From NCBI RefSeq assembly GCF_024436035.1, contig NZ_JANFNG010000029.1:1-64000 (forward strand): a stretch of 64,000 nt of DNA, in the 5' to 3' direction. Under the pieces are notes generated by a model. That model was not told where the DNA came from, searched no databases, and saw nothing but the letters and a program-made list of their open reading frames with translations. This DNA is from Streptomyces humicola (lineage in GTDB: Bacteria > Actinomycetota > Actinomycetes > Streptomycetales > Streptomycetaceae). Both the position numbers and the translations under genes were made by a program. The number at the start of each line of letters is the position of its first letter. The first letter of the stretch is position 1. Shown here in pieces: positions 1 to 8,490 of this stretch.

Positions 1-862
1 CTTCGGTGCCGACTTCGCGGGCGACGCGCGTGACTTCGTCGGCGAACGCCGACAGTTGCTCCACCATCGTGTTCACGGTGAGCTTCAGCTCCAGCAGCTC
101 ACCGGTCGCCTCCACCGTCACCTGCTGGGTCAGATCACCGCGCGCCACCGCCGTAGTGACCACCGCGATATCGCGCACCTGCGCCGTCAATCGAGCCGCC
201 ATCGTGTTGACGGCCTCAGTGACGGAACGCCAATCACCTGACAAACCCTGCAGCTTGGCCCGTCCACCGAGGCGTCCCTCGGTGCCCACCTCTCGGGCGA
301 TCCGGGTCAACTCGCCGGTGAACAGGGCGAGTTCATCCACCATCCGGTTCACCCCGCGGCCCAGTCGCCTCAGATCGCCACGGAGCTGCCGACTGCCGTC
401 GCGCATGTCGACCCGCTGCGTCAGATCGCCCGCCGCGACCGCGTCCAGGACACGGGTCGCGTTGGCAACCGGCACGACCAGCGCGTCGAGCAGCGTATTG
501 GCCGCATCGACAGTGGTCGTCCACGCCCCCTGCCCCGGACTCGACGTGATCCGTTCGTCCAGCCGGCCCTGCCGTACGACATCGGCGCGCACCCGCTGGA
601 ACTCGGCGGCGAGGTGCGCATTGCGCGCGACGATCTGCTGGAAGACCCCGGCCAGCTCGGCGGTGACACCTTCCGGTACGTCCTCCATGCGTACGGTGAA
701 ATCTCCGTCACGCAGTGAATTCATGGCCATGAGCAGCGGCCGCAGATCGTTGGCGCGTACCCATCCGTCCACTGCCGGGCTCGGTGCGTCCGGGCGATCG
801 GGAAAATCTCCCGGTTGGGCCACAGGGGAAACGGATTCGCGTTCCGCAGGGTCGATTGCCAT
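1..862 (-). CDS. Tandem-HAMP signalling protein, probably a sensor histidine kinase (N-terminal part, truncated by window edge)
   Basis: 287 codons are visible, from ATG at 862 running off the left edge. After an acidic/Pro-rich leader of about 35 residues comes a chain of HAMP-like modules. The hallmark phrases recur: AGDLTQRV and RGDLTQQV, VNRMVDEL, VNTMAARL, VNTMVEQL, and REVGTEGRLGG then REVGTE again, spaced about 92 residues apart. No membrane segment is seen in the visible part, so this looks like the soluble poly-HAMP class found in group III-type hybrid kinases and their actinobacterial relatives. In that family the HAMP chain normally precedes GAF, HisKA/HATPase and receiver domains. 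Those domains would lie outside the window, so kinase activity is inferred. The gene is divergent from a SpoIIE-type phosphatase 92 bp away, which suggests a shared regulatory region. Confidence 0.8.
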   Translation of the reverse strand, partial: MAIDPAERESVSPVAQPGDFPDRPDAPSPAVDGWVRANDLRPLLMAMNSLRDGDFTVRMEDVPEGVTAELAGVFQQIVARNAHLAAEFQRVRADVVRQGRLDERITSSPGQGAWTTTVDAANTLLDALVVPVANATRVLDAVAAGDLTQRVDMRDGSRQLRGDLRRLGRGVNRMVDELALFTGELTRIAREVGTEGRLGGRAKLQGLSGDWRSVTEAVNTMAARLTAQVRDIAVVTTAVARGDLTQQVTVEATGELLELKLTVNTMVEQLSAFADEVTRVAREVGTE

Positions 863-954
863 GAGTAGCCCAATTCCAATAATAAGTTGATATGATGCTC
901 TGTATAGGTAGGTTAACCCTGGGCGGCTGACCGCCGGAAGCCAAGGAGTGGCCC
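863..954. promoter_or_regulatory. Divergent AT-rich promoter region
   Basis: The 92 bp between the HAMP gene and the phosphatase gene contain the most AT-rich stretch of the first 2 kb, around 871-915. It includes TTGATA, TATGAT and TATAGG-like hexamers. A strong ribosome site, AAGGAG, precedes the ATG at 955. Which hexamers are used cannot be told from sequence alone. Confidence 0.45.
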
Positions 955-2334
955 ATGGCGCCGCTGCCTTCTCGTTCTCACCGCGGCGACAATCCCGACT
1001 GGGTCGACCGCTCGGGGGCGTCTTTTCTTGCCGAGGCGAGCGAGCTCCTCGCCGGCCAGCTCGACGAAAACCTGGTCGCCGCCCTCGCCGGTCAGCTCTT
1101 GGTTCCCACACTCGGCGACTGGTGCGCCGTATGGCTCAGCACCGAAGCCGGCGCACTGCGGCTGGCCAGCGTGTGGCACGCGGACGAGCGGCGCATCGGC
1201 GTGCTCACCGCGGTGCTGGAGCGCGATGCGCCGCCTGCCGGACTCGGCACCGCCGGTATCCCGTGGCCGTGGCCCGAGAGCGCCGACTCCACGGGCACCG
1301 GCGGCTCAGCGATCGCCTTCCCCCTTGTCACCGGCGAACGGTGTCACGGGGTGCTGCTGCTCGGCCACGCCGGGTCGCAGCAGATGACCGAGGGCGCGGT
1401 GCGCCTCGCGCAGGACGTGGCCAGGCGTGTCGCCCAGGCGGTGGTCACGGCCCGCAAGTACACCCGGCAGACCACCATCACCCAGGCGCTCCAGCGCCGG
1501 CAGCTCCCCAGATTTGTCGCCGCCGTCCCCGGCGTCGACACCGCCATCGTCTACGAACCGCACGGTCCGGGGCTGACCGTCGGCGGTGACTTCTACGACC
1601 TGTTCCGGGTAGCGGACCACCGCTGGTGCTTCCTGCTGGGCGACGTATGCGGCAGCGATCCGGAGGCCATGGCGATGACGGGACTCGCCCGCCATCTGGT
1701 GCGTCTGCTCGCACGCGAGGGCCACGGCGTCGAGTCGGTGCTCGGCCTGCTGAACTTCGCCATCGCAGAGGAGAACGCGGAGGCGGTCGCCGCCTACGGC
1801 GACGCGGCGCGGCCACGCTTTCTCAGCCTTGTCTATGGGGAGTTGGAGACCGACGACGCCACCGGCTGCGTCGAGTGCACGCTGGCCAGCGCCGGCCACC
1901 CACTGCCGCTGCGACTGAGCGGTGACGGATCGGCCGCCCCCGTAGCCGACCCTCAAATGCTGCTCGGAATTGACAAGGACACAGAATTTCACTCCAACAC
2001 CACCCGACTCGCACCGGGCGAAATCCTGCTCTGCGTAACCGATGGCGTAACCGAACGCCGCAGCGGCTCGAGGCAATTGGACGATGACGACGGGCTCTGC
2101 CAACTTCTGCGGGAATGCTCAGGACTTGGAGCCAAGGCCGTGGCGGAGCGCGTTCGCTGTGCGGTCCACGACTTCGATCCGGAACCGCTCGATGACGATC
2201 TCGCCGTGCTGGTGATCGAAGCGACCCCGATTTTCGGACAAGTCCCTGGACCGAGGGGCGGTACAGCACCCGAGGGGAAAGAACAGGAGGGACAGCAGGA
2301 GGACAAAGAGGAGAGGAAGGACGAGGCACCATAG
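955..2334 (+). CDS. PP2C/SpoIIE-family serine/threonine phosphatase with GAF-like N-terminus
   Basis: 459 aa. Residues about 20-165 read as a GAF-like sensor (ending in the VRLAQDVARRVAQAV linker helix). Residues about 190-425 are a SpoIIE/PP2C catalytic domain with metal-binding motifs GGDFYDLF, GDVCGSDPEAM, DGVTE and the final DDLAVLVIE. The C-terminal 35 residues are charged, Gly/Glu/Lys-rich and probably disordered. Proteins of this class dephosphorylate anti-sigma-factor antagonists or similar phosphoproteins in partner-switching pathways. No anti-sigma kinase or antagonist gene is next to it. The start ATG at 955 is supported by AAGGAG 8-13 bp upstream. It is divergent from the tandem-HAMP gene, so the two may belong to one signalling route; that is inference from position. 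Confidence 0.88.
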   Translation: MAPLPSRSHRGDNPDWVDRSGASFLAEASELLAGQLDENLVAALAGQLLVPTLGDWCAVWLSTEAGALRLASVWHADERRIGVLTAVLERDAPPAGLGTAGIPWPWPESADSTGTGGSAIAFPLVTGERCHGVLLLGHAGSQQMTEGAVRLAQDVARRVAQAVVTARKYTRQTTITQALQRRQLPRFVAAVPGVDTAIVYEPHGPGLTVGGDFYDLFRVADHRWCFLLGDVCGSDPEAMAMTGLARHLVRLLAREGHGVESVLGLLNFAIAEENAEAVAAYGDAARPRFLSLVYGELETDDATGCVECTLASAGHPLPLRLSGDGSAAPVADPQMLLGIDKDTEFHSNTTRLAPGEILLCVTDGVTERRSGSRQLDDDDGLCQLLRECSGLGAKAVAERVRCAVHDFDPEPLDDDLAVLVIEATPIFGQVPGPRGGTAPEGKEQEGQQEDKEERKDEAP

Positions 2335-2553
2335 CCGCGGCGGTTCGCCGGATGACGCTGGACGAAGGGAGCGCAGCAAAGCAGTGCTCTGCGGAGCACG
2401 CTGTCGACTACATGGATGTGTTGAGACGACGGCTCGGTGCGCTCCGGACGGGCCCGGACTTCGACGGAAATTGCTACCTGGCGTCGCCGCATTCACTGCG
2501 CCTTCGTCGCCGAGCGCTACCGCGTGGCGAAAGCCGCCGGCGGGCCATTGTGC

Positions 2554-2775
2554 TTAAGAACACTTCTGGCCTTCGACCCATCCGAATGTTCGCCGCACAG
2601 CGCGTTGCCAGTTGTCGTACTCCTCCTCTCGTCGCTGCGGGTCCGTCCTTGGCGGCCATTGGGTGGCCCGGTGCCAGTTGCGACGGAGGCCTTCCAGGTC
2701 CGGTCAGTATCCGGTGGCCAGCCCAGCCGCGTAGGCGGCTCCGAGAGAGACGGTCGTGTTGTCGGCGCGACCGAA
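2554..2775 (-). pseudogene. 3' remnant of a glycerol kinase (FGGY) gene with an in-frame stop
   Basis: The reverse strand encodes a C-terminal glycerol kinase signature: NTTVSLGAAYAAGLATGY, then a TGA where the family usually has Trp, then PDLEGLRRNWHRATQW and ending RAVRRTFGWVE before TAA at 2554-2556. The LGAAYAAGLA and NW...W...WQRAV pattern is characteristic of GlpK C-termini. Homology stops abruptly near 2775-2790, so only the last 70 codons or so survive. No other glycerol genes are nearby. It is dead by truncation and by the nonsense codon. Confidence 0.7.
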
Positions 2776-2875
2776 GGTAAAGAAAGTGATGCCGGCCCTC
2801 TGGCTGCTCCGCCGGCCAGAGGGTCCATCGACCCCGGCAGCCGCAGGCGGCCACGCCCGTGTTGATCCTGCGGGC

Positions 2876-3240
2876 TCGCAGCTCAACGCATCGAGGGCCG
2901 CCCCCCAACTGGAGACCCTTATAGCAGAGCTGACACCAGCACTTGCGGAAGCACGCGAGAGGTTCCGGCACCAACAGCGCGGCGGCGAGCGCCTCCGAGC
3001 CCCCGGAGCGGGAGCCAAACCCAAGCTCTCCACGTCGGACCGGATCCTGGCCACAGTGCTCTACCTGTTGGCCGAGGAGTTCTTGGGTGCCGAGTTTGAA
3101 ACGATCACGAAAGCGGTCGGCGAAGTCCGACCCCTGCTGGAGCAGCACGGCCACCACATCACCGCCTCAACAGCCCGCTTCCACACCCCCGCAGACGTGA
3201 TCGCCTTCCTCGTACCGGTAACGCCCAACCCCCACCAAAC
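2876..3240 (+). pseudogene. N-terminal remnant of an IS transposase (helix-turn-helix region)
   Basis: The frame encodes QLETLIAELTPALAEARE..., a basic RG..R...GAG.KPKLS linker, DRILATVLYL, and VRPLLEQHGHHITASTARF..PADVIAFL. This is the DNA-binding N-terminal half of a common actinobacterial transposase type. No DDE catalytic domain follows and the frame closes at 3262. The exact IS family is uncertain (IS5- or ISAzo13-like are possible). There is no convincing start codon or ribosome site. Confidence 0.55.
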
Positions 3241-3295
3241 GAAGATCAAATCAGCGTGTTGATTCTCCACGAGCCCTTAATCGGCACCCGCAGAC

Positions 3296-3454
3296 TTCCA
3301 CAACGGGCACCGGCCCCACCGAGCCCTGAATCAAGCCGCCCCGCTCCGACCACTACCCGGACCGATCACCGAAGCAGAGGAGACCGGGAACCTGCAGGTC
3401 TGTTGCCGCGAGCGACTCGGCGGGACGCTATACGAGTACGAATGTGCCGCTTGA
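3296..3454 (+). pseudogene. C-terminal remnant of an integrase-core IS transposase
   Basis: Reading from 3296 gives HNGHRPHRALNQAAPLRPL..., then RERLGGTLYEYECAA and stop TGA at 3452-3454. This is the typical C-terminus of an rve/integrase-core transposase (IS3/IS481-like). The matching IS end (terminal repeat at 3460-3483) follows 6 bp after the stop, so this is the 3' end of a truncated insertion sequence. Confidence 0.65.
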
Positions 3455-3459
3455 CCAGG

Positions 3460-3483
3460 CCGGATGATTTATCGGCACCCGCA
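3460..3483 (+). repeat. IS terminal repeat, right-end orientation
   Basis: Contains TGATTTATCGGCACCCGCA preceded by CCGGA. The same repeat occurs in perfect or near-perfect form at 3640-3662 (inverted), 19146-19168 (inverted), 22876-22899, 24668-24690 (inverted) and 25144-25165. Here it directly follows a transposase C-terminus, which identifies it as an IS end. Confidence 0.7.
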
Positions 3484-3639
3484 AGGCCCGTCAGCTCCAG
3501 CGACCTGCGCGCCACGAGATAGATCCATGACCACCGCATGGACTCGATCATCCTCGGGTCGAGACCGCTCCCGCAGAGGAACGGTCCAGCTCAGCAACAG
3601 AACCGCGGACCCGTACCCGTACGCTCCATCGTCCTGGCC

Positions 3640-3662
3640 GCGGGTGCCGAAAAATCATCCGG
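3640..3662 (-). repeat. IS terminal repeat, inverted (left-end orientation)
   Basis: GCGGGTGCCGAAAAATCATC is the reverse complement of the repeat at 3460-3483 with one T-to-A difference in the AT core. It lies back to back with that copy, so the two do not bound one element; they are ends of different or rearranged copies. Confidence 0.6.
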
Positions 3663-3749
3663 TCTGGCGTGATCAGTGATCTTCTGCGGCAGTCGGATCC
3701 AGTGGGGGAGTGCCCGCAGCGCCGCTTCGCGCACTGACCGGATCGCCCT

Positions 3750-3790
3750 AATGATGAGTGTATGTATAATAGGTTTGCTAATCATTGTCG
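3750..3790 (+). promoter_or_regulatory. AT-rich promoter with perfect -10 hexamer
   Basis: TATAAT at 3765-3770 is a perfect -10 box in an unusually AT-rich 40 bp stretch just upstream of the ATPase gene. No good -35 at 16-18 bp spacing is seen. AATGAT (3750-3755) and ATCATT (3781-3786) form a loose inverted repeat around it, possibly an operator. Confidence 0.4.
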
Positions 3791-3812
3791 GTGTACTTGG
3801 TGGAGGTGTGTG

Positions 3813-5291
3813 GTGGGCAAGCCGACGGGGATGTTCGACCGGGACTTTGAGTGGGGGGAGCTGGTGCGGTTCGCCTCCTATGCGGGGGCGGAGGCGACGC
3901 TTGGGGTGGTCTCGGGTCGGCGACGTCAGGGCAAGACGTTCCTGCTGGACGGGCTGTGCCGAGCGGAGGGAGGTTTCTTCTTCGCGGCGAGCGAGGCGAC
4001 CGAGGCAGAGTCGCTGCGCCAGTTCGGGGCGGCACTGGCGCGGTTCGAGGGGCGCCGGACGCCCTATCGATTCGCGCACTGGGAGGAGGCGGTCTCCGAA
4101 CTGATGGGCTTGACGGCACCTGGCGGTGCGCCACTGGTAGTGGTGCTGGACGAGTTCCCCTTCCTAGCGAAGACTTCGCCGGAGCTGCCCTCGCTGCTGC
4201 AGCGAGCCCTGGGGCCGCAGGCTCGGCACGAGAGCGGGCCGGTGCGCCTGCTACTGTGCGGATCGGCCCTGTCGTTCATGGGGAACCTGCTCGCCGGCAC
4301 TGCCCCATTGCGCGGCCGCGCCAGCCTGGAACTGGTGGTGCCGACCCTGGACTTTCGCCTGGCCGCCCGCTTCTGGGATCTGACTGACGATCCGCAGCTG
4401 GCGCTGCTGGTCAACTCCGTGGTTGGCGGCACCCCCGCCTACCGGCGTGAGTTCGTCCTCGGCGACACTCCAGCCAGCCTGGACGACTTCGGCCCGTGGG
4501 TCCTTCGCAACGTCCTCAACCCGGGGCGCCCGCTGTTCCGTGAGGGCCGCTTCCTTCTGGCTGAGGAGCCCGACTTGCGGGACACCGCCCTCTACCACGG
4601 GGTGCTCGCGGCCATCGCTCAGGGCAACCACACTCGCGGCGGCATCGCCGGCTTTCTGGAGCGAAAGTCCACGGACCTCAGCCACGCGCTGACAGTGCTG
4701 GAGGACACCGGCATGATTGTTCGCGAGCCGGATGCCTTCCACGGCAAACGCTCTGCCTACCGTATCGCCGAGCCGATCTTGACCTTCTATCACGCGCTGA
4801 TGCGCCCGGAGTGGAGTGACCTGGAGCGTCCCGGCCAGGCACTCGCCGTTTGGGAACGCTCGCAGGCTACTTTCCGCAGCAAGATCATCGGGCCCCACTT
4901 CGAACAGGTCTGCCGCACCTGGACCCGTTGGTACGCCAGCCCCGACACCCTCGGTGGGCAACGCACCCGCGTGGAATCCGGCACCGTCCCGGACCCGGCC
5001 GCCAAGACCAGCCATGAAGTCGACCTAGCCACCTTCGGCCGTGACGAGGACGGCCGCGAGGTCCTGCTCGCCATCGGCGAAGCCAAGTGGAACGAGACGA
5101 TGGGCCTAGGCCACCTGCAACGCCTCGACCGCATCCGCACCCTGCTGCGCGCCCGGGGCGGTGTGCACGCCGAGCGGACCCGGCTGCTGTGCTTCAGCGG
5201 TGCCGGCTTCACCGATGACCTGCGCGACCTCGCCCATCGTGATCCCACAGTCCAGCTCGTCGACCTGGACCGCCTCTACACCGGAGACTGA
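3813..5291 (+). CDS. AAA ATPase, archaeal ATPase/DUF234 type
   Basis: 492 aa from GTG at 3813, chosen because TGGAGG lies 6 bp upstream; GTG at 3810 is also possible. Walker A is GRRRQGKT (residues 35-42) and Walker B is LVVVLDEF (108-115). The middle contains a winged-helix-like segment (IAGFLERKSTDLSHALTVLEDTG) and the C-terminus a DUF234-like, restriction-endonuclease-fold segment with E-x-K spacing in GEAKWNETMGLGHLQRL. Proteins of this family occur in archaea and actinobacteria; their function is poorly known and they are often near mobile DNA. Here it stands alone between IS debris on both sides. It has no methylase, toxin or helicase partner. ATP binding is well supported; nuclease function of the C-terminus is inference. 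Confidence 0.82.
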   Translation: MGKPTGMFDRDFEWGELVRFASYAGAEATLGVVSGRRRQGKTFLLDGLCRAEGGFFFAASEATEAESLRQFGAALARFEGRRTPYRFAHWEEAVSELMGLTAPGGAPLVVVLDEFPFLAKTSPELPSLLQRALGPQARHESGPVRLLLCGSALSFMGNLLAGTAPLRGRASLELVVPTLDFRLAARFWDLTDDPQLALLVNSVVGGTPAYRREFVLGDTPASLDDFGPWVLRNVLNPGRPLFREGRFLLAEEPDLRDTALYHGVLAAIAQGNHTRGGIAGFLERKSTDLSHALTVLEDTGMIVREPDAFHGKRSAYRIAEPILTFYHALMRPEWSDLERPGQALAVWERSQATFRSKIIGPHFEQVCRTWTRWYASPDTLGGQRTRVESGTVPDPAAKTSHEVDLATFGRDEDGREVLLAIGEAKWNETMGLGHLQRLDRIRTLLRARGGVHAERTRLLCFSGAGFTDDLRDLAHRDPTVQLVDLDRLYTGD

Positions 5292-5369
5292 GCGCCGCCT
5301 TCCGTGGCGTGTAGGAGGGTGCTCGACGGCGGTCGAAGGCCGGTGATTCGCGGACACTCGCCTGCCAGC

Positions 5370-5880
<511 letters not shown>

Positions 5881-5955
5881 GCGAGCGCAGTAAGCGGTCG
5901 GACGAGTGTGTGTTCCGGCCCGGCGGGCGCCACGCGATCGGAACCGCGCGTGCGG

Positions 5956-6795
5956 TCAGGCGGCGATGGGCAGGGTGATCGGTACGCCCACCATTGAGCC
6001 GTACTCTGCCCAGGAGCCGTCGTAGTTCTTCACGCTCTCGTGACCGAGGAGCTCGTGCAGGACGAACCAGGTATGCGCGCTGCGCTCGCCGATGCGGCAG
6101 TACACGATGGTCTCCCGCTCAGTGTCGACGCCGGCACCGGCGTAGAGTGCGGCGAGTTCCTCGTCAGACTTGAAGGTTCCATCGTCGTTGGCGGCCTTGG
6201 ACCATGGGACGTTGACCGCGGTGGTGACGTGGCCACGTTGCATGGCCGCTTCCTGCGGCAGGTGCGCCGGGGCGAGGAGGGCTCCGGAGAACTCTTCCGG
6301 GGAGCGTACGTCGACCAGGTTCCGGGTCCCGATCGCGGCCAGGACATCATCACGCAGGGCGCGGATGGCCTTGTCGGGCTCGGAGGCGACGTACCGGGTA
6401 GTGGGCCGGACGACCTTCGCCGTGACCAGCGCGCGGCCGTCCAGTTCCCACTTCTTGCGGCCGCCGTCGAGCAGCTTCACGTCCTGGTGACCGTAGAGCT
6501 TGAAGTACCAGTAGGCGAACGCGGCGAACCAATTGTTGTTGCCGCCGTAGAGAACGACTGTGTCGTCGTTGGCGATGCCCTTCTCGGACAGCAGTGCCTC
6601 GAAGCCGGCCTGGTCGACAAAGTCGCGGCGAACGGGGTCTTGCAGATCATTGCGCCAGTCGATCCGCACCGCGCCGGCAATGTGGTTCTTGTCGTAGGCC
6701 GCGCTGTCCTCGTCGACCTCGACCACGACGACCTTGGGATCATCCAGGTGTGCCTGGACCCAGTCAGCGTCGACGAGCACCTCTGAACGGCTCAT
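5956..6795 (-). CDS. sseA: Sulfurtransferase (rhodanese family, thiosulfate/3-mercaptopyruvate type)
   Basis: 279 aa, two rhodanese domains (about 1-125 and 150-279). The active-site loop in the second domain is CRIGERS (IVYCRIGERSAHTWF), the CxxGxR[ST] form used for sulfur transfer from thiosulfate or mercaptopyruvate. The first domain lacks the Cys, as is normal. The start at 6795 is preceded by GGAGGG 9 bp upstream; the upstream in-frame ATG at 6864 lacks such a site. It moves sulfane sulfur to an acceptor such as cyanide or a thiol in the cytoplasm. The Cys-rich protein and YeeE/YedE genes (8.1-9.6 kb) are nearby, so it probably serves thiosulfate uptake and use. The symbol is by resemblance only. 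Confidence 0.88.
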   Translation of the reverse strand: MSRSEVLVDADWVQAHLDDPKVVVVEVDEDSAAYDKNHIAGAVRIDWRNDLQDPVRRDFVDQAGFEALLSEKGIANDDTVVLYGGNNNWFAAFAYWYFKLYGHQDVKLLDGGRKKWELDGRALVTAKVVRPTTRYVASEPDKAIRALRDDVLAAIGTRNLVDVRSPEEFSGALLAPAHLPQEAAMQRGHVTTAVNVPWSKAANDDGTFKSDEELAALYAGAGVDTERETIVYCRIGERSAHTWFVLHELLGHESVKNYDGSWAEYGSMVGVPITLPIAA

Positions 6796-7050
6796 GATGA
6801 ATATCCCTCCGAAAGCCCGCGCCGGGCGCGGATCTGTGGAATTGCTGATTGCCTGCTGATACATGCCGGTCGTGCCGTAGGCGCGGGCGAGTCGAACAGC
6901 ATTGGGGCGACGGCTGCGCCGCCCTGTTTCGAGACGGACTGGTACGCGGTTGACAGGACTTCGAACAGTGCGTGGCCGAAATCGACGGCGAGGCGCCTTG
7001 GAGACAGAATCCCCGGCGTCAAAGTTCGTGCACCGATTGAAGCCAACATG

Positions 7051-7083
7051 TGCCTTCTAGGCAAGTTTCTTGCCTAGAAGGCA
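7051..7083. promoter_or_regulatory. Perfect 33-bp palindrome containing two TGCCT-n3-AGGCA sites
   Basis: TGCCTTCTAGGCAAG (7051-7065), TTT, then its exact reverse complement CTTGCCTAGAAGGCA (7069-7083). Each arm is itself an imperfect dyad (TGCCTTCTAGGCA). This suggests two adjacent winged-helix (MarR/GntR-like) operators rather than a terminator: no U-tract follows. It lies 256 bp upstream of the sulfurtransferase and just ahead of a broken gene on the plus strand. Confidence 0.5.
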
Positions 7084-7129
7084 AAGAGGGTCAACGCTGT
7101 CGACGGCTGCCTGCCGGACAGACATCGAG

Positions 7130-7872
7130 CCGCGACGCTCGCAGCACAGCGTAAAGAGTGGTTCCCCGAGATCCAAGAAGGGCTGCTTTGGCACCTAAAG
7201 GATGTCCCGGTGCTTGGCAAGGACCAACTGCGCAACGACTACGGCGAACCGGGGCTCATCGGCTCCGTGTTGGTCGCGCGGATCGCGGTCCAGCTCGCCC
7301 GGGGCAAGAGCACGGCGAATATCAGTGAGATGCTCGCCTCCAGTCCAATCTTCGCCGCGCCTGGCCCTGACGTTGACCAGCTCACCGAGCTCATCGCCAA
7401 GGTCCAGTTCGGGTTCGAGCAGGACGGGCAACCGGATCGCCGCGGCCGGCGACGGGTCCGCCGAGGGCGCGCAGACCGTCCACAGCGTACGGCCGGTCCG
7501 CGTCGACGAGCGCACGGTCTGCGTGCCGCGCTGGGTCTGCTCACGCCCGCTGATGGCCGTGTCCCAGGCCGCCAAGTACGCCGCGAACAATGGCGACTCC
7601 CGCACCGTGTAGCACGCCCTCGATCGCATCTTCGAGCTCGGCCTGGTGATCGGGGCCGACCCGACAGCAACACCGCGGACATTGCCGTGGGCATTCTGGA
7701 CGAAGCCGCCCAGTTTATCGAGCACGTCGCCGACCGGATCGAGAACAGCGGCTGGAGTCTGTGCCCGTGCGGCGAGGACCACGGGCAGGCCCGCCTCGAT
7801 GCCGAAGTCCCCAGCGTCCTGCGTAGTGATGCCGAATTCGCCCCGAAGATGCGGGCCACGGCCGACGGGTAG
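7130..7872 (+). pseudogene. Broken gene of unknown function
   Basis: A coding-like stretch without a start codon begins before 7144: EWFPEIQEGLLWHLKDVPVL, then KDQLRNDYGEPGLIGSVLV and DVDQLTELIAKVQFGFEQDG to about 7435. The frame then degenerates. A second coding-like part carries AKYAANNGDSRTV, an in-frame TAG at about 7611, FELGLVIGADP, a frame change, then DIAVGILDEAAQFIEHVADR and a CPCGEDHG segment ending at TAG 7870-7872. I do not recognise the family. At least one stop and two frame changes show decay. Confidence 0.45.
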
Positions 7873-8094
7873 CAGGCCGACCCGGCTTCCGCTCTCACTT
7901 CTCCTGTGGCCCGGGGCTCACCTGTCCTGGCGGGACGTCTGAAATGATTGCGTCGCGCATTGGTGCGTTGACAGGTAGTAACATACGCTTGCTTACCTCC
8001 TCCGAGCTTTGAGAGGGTCAACCGGGCGAAGGACAAGAACCGAGACCGGCGACCCTGCCCCGGATGGGATGTGCCCCGGTCAGAAGGGAGCAGC

Positions 8095-8490
8095 ATGGGT
8101 TGCTCGCACGCCGTAACATGTCCCCTTTTCCCCTTCCTCAGGTCGAGTCTTCAGGGTTGGCGGGACTACTACTGCGACAGCGAGGATCGGTGGCGCGAGT
8201 GTGCGCGCTACAAGGTGTCACATACCGGCGGGCGCGTGCCGATCAGCCTGCTGCCCAACGGACACCACGCGCGATACCTCAAATACGAAGCCGAGTCGGA
8301 ACGATCCGGTGTGACCAACCCAACACAGGCACCTGGGCAGGCCCCGCCGGCTCCGGCCGGGCATCACCAGCCGTCGCCCAGTCAGATTCCCCAGCGGCCA
8401 GACCCACACACCCTACGCACGCGGCAAGCGCGCAGCTCGGAGGGCGGTTGGCGGGCTCGGCTCGTCGATTGGATGAAAGGTCCCAAATGA
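8095..8490 (+). CDS. Small Cys-rich protein linked to YeeE/YedE transporter
   Basis: 131 aa from ATG 8095, with AGAAGGGAG just upstream; GTG 8071 is an alternative. The N-terminal 70 residues look conserved and globular: [48 protein letters not shown]. Cys residues at 3, 9, 27 and 36 could bind a metal or Fe-S cluster or carry persulfide. The rest is Pro/Gln-rich and ends in a short amphipathic segment. It overlaps the next gene by 4 bp (ATGA), so it is translationally coupled to the YeeE half-transporter. A role in receiving sulfur from the transporter or delivering it to the sulfurtransferase is inferred from position and cysteines. A TTGACA hexamer at 7968-7973 may mark the operon promoter. 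Confidence 0.72.
   Translation: MGCSHAVTCPLFPFLRSSLQGWRDYYCDSEDRWRECARYKVSHTGGRVPISLLPNGHHARYLKYEAESERSGVTNPTQAPGQAPPAPAGHHQPSPSQIPQRPDPHTLRTRQARSSEGGWRARLVDWMKGPK

Noticed and set aside
314-318. HExxH zinc-protease motif in the 16.5-kb secreted protein (residue numbers)
   Set aside because: HEWHE is H-E-W-H-E, so the second His is one position too early for HExxH, and the paralog has HEYAE. Only H-E-x-x-E is shared, so a classic gluzincin call was not made.
3778-4134. Minus-strand frames opposite the ATPase gene
   Set aside because: Pro/Arg/Ser-rich antisense shadows with no ribosome site or domain.
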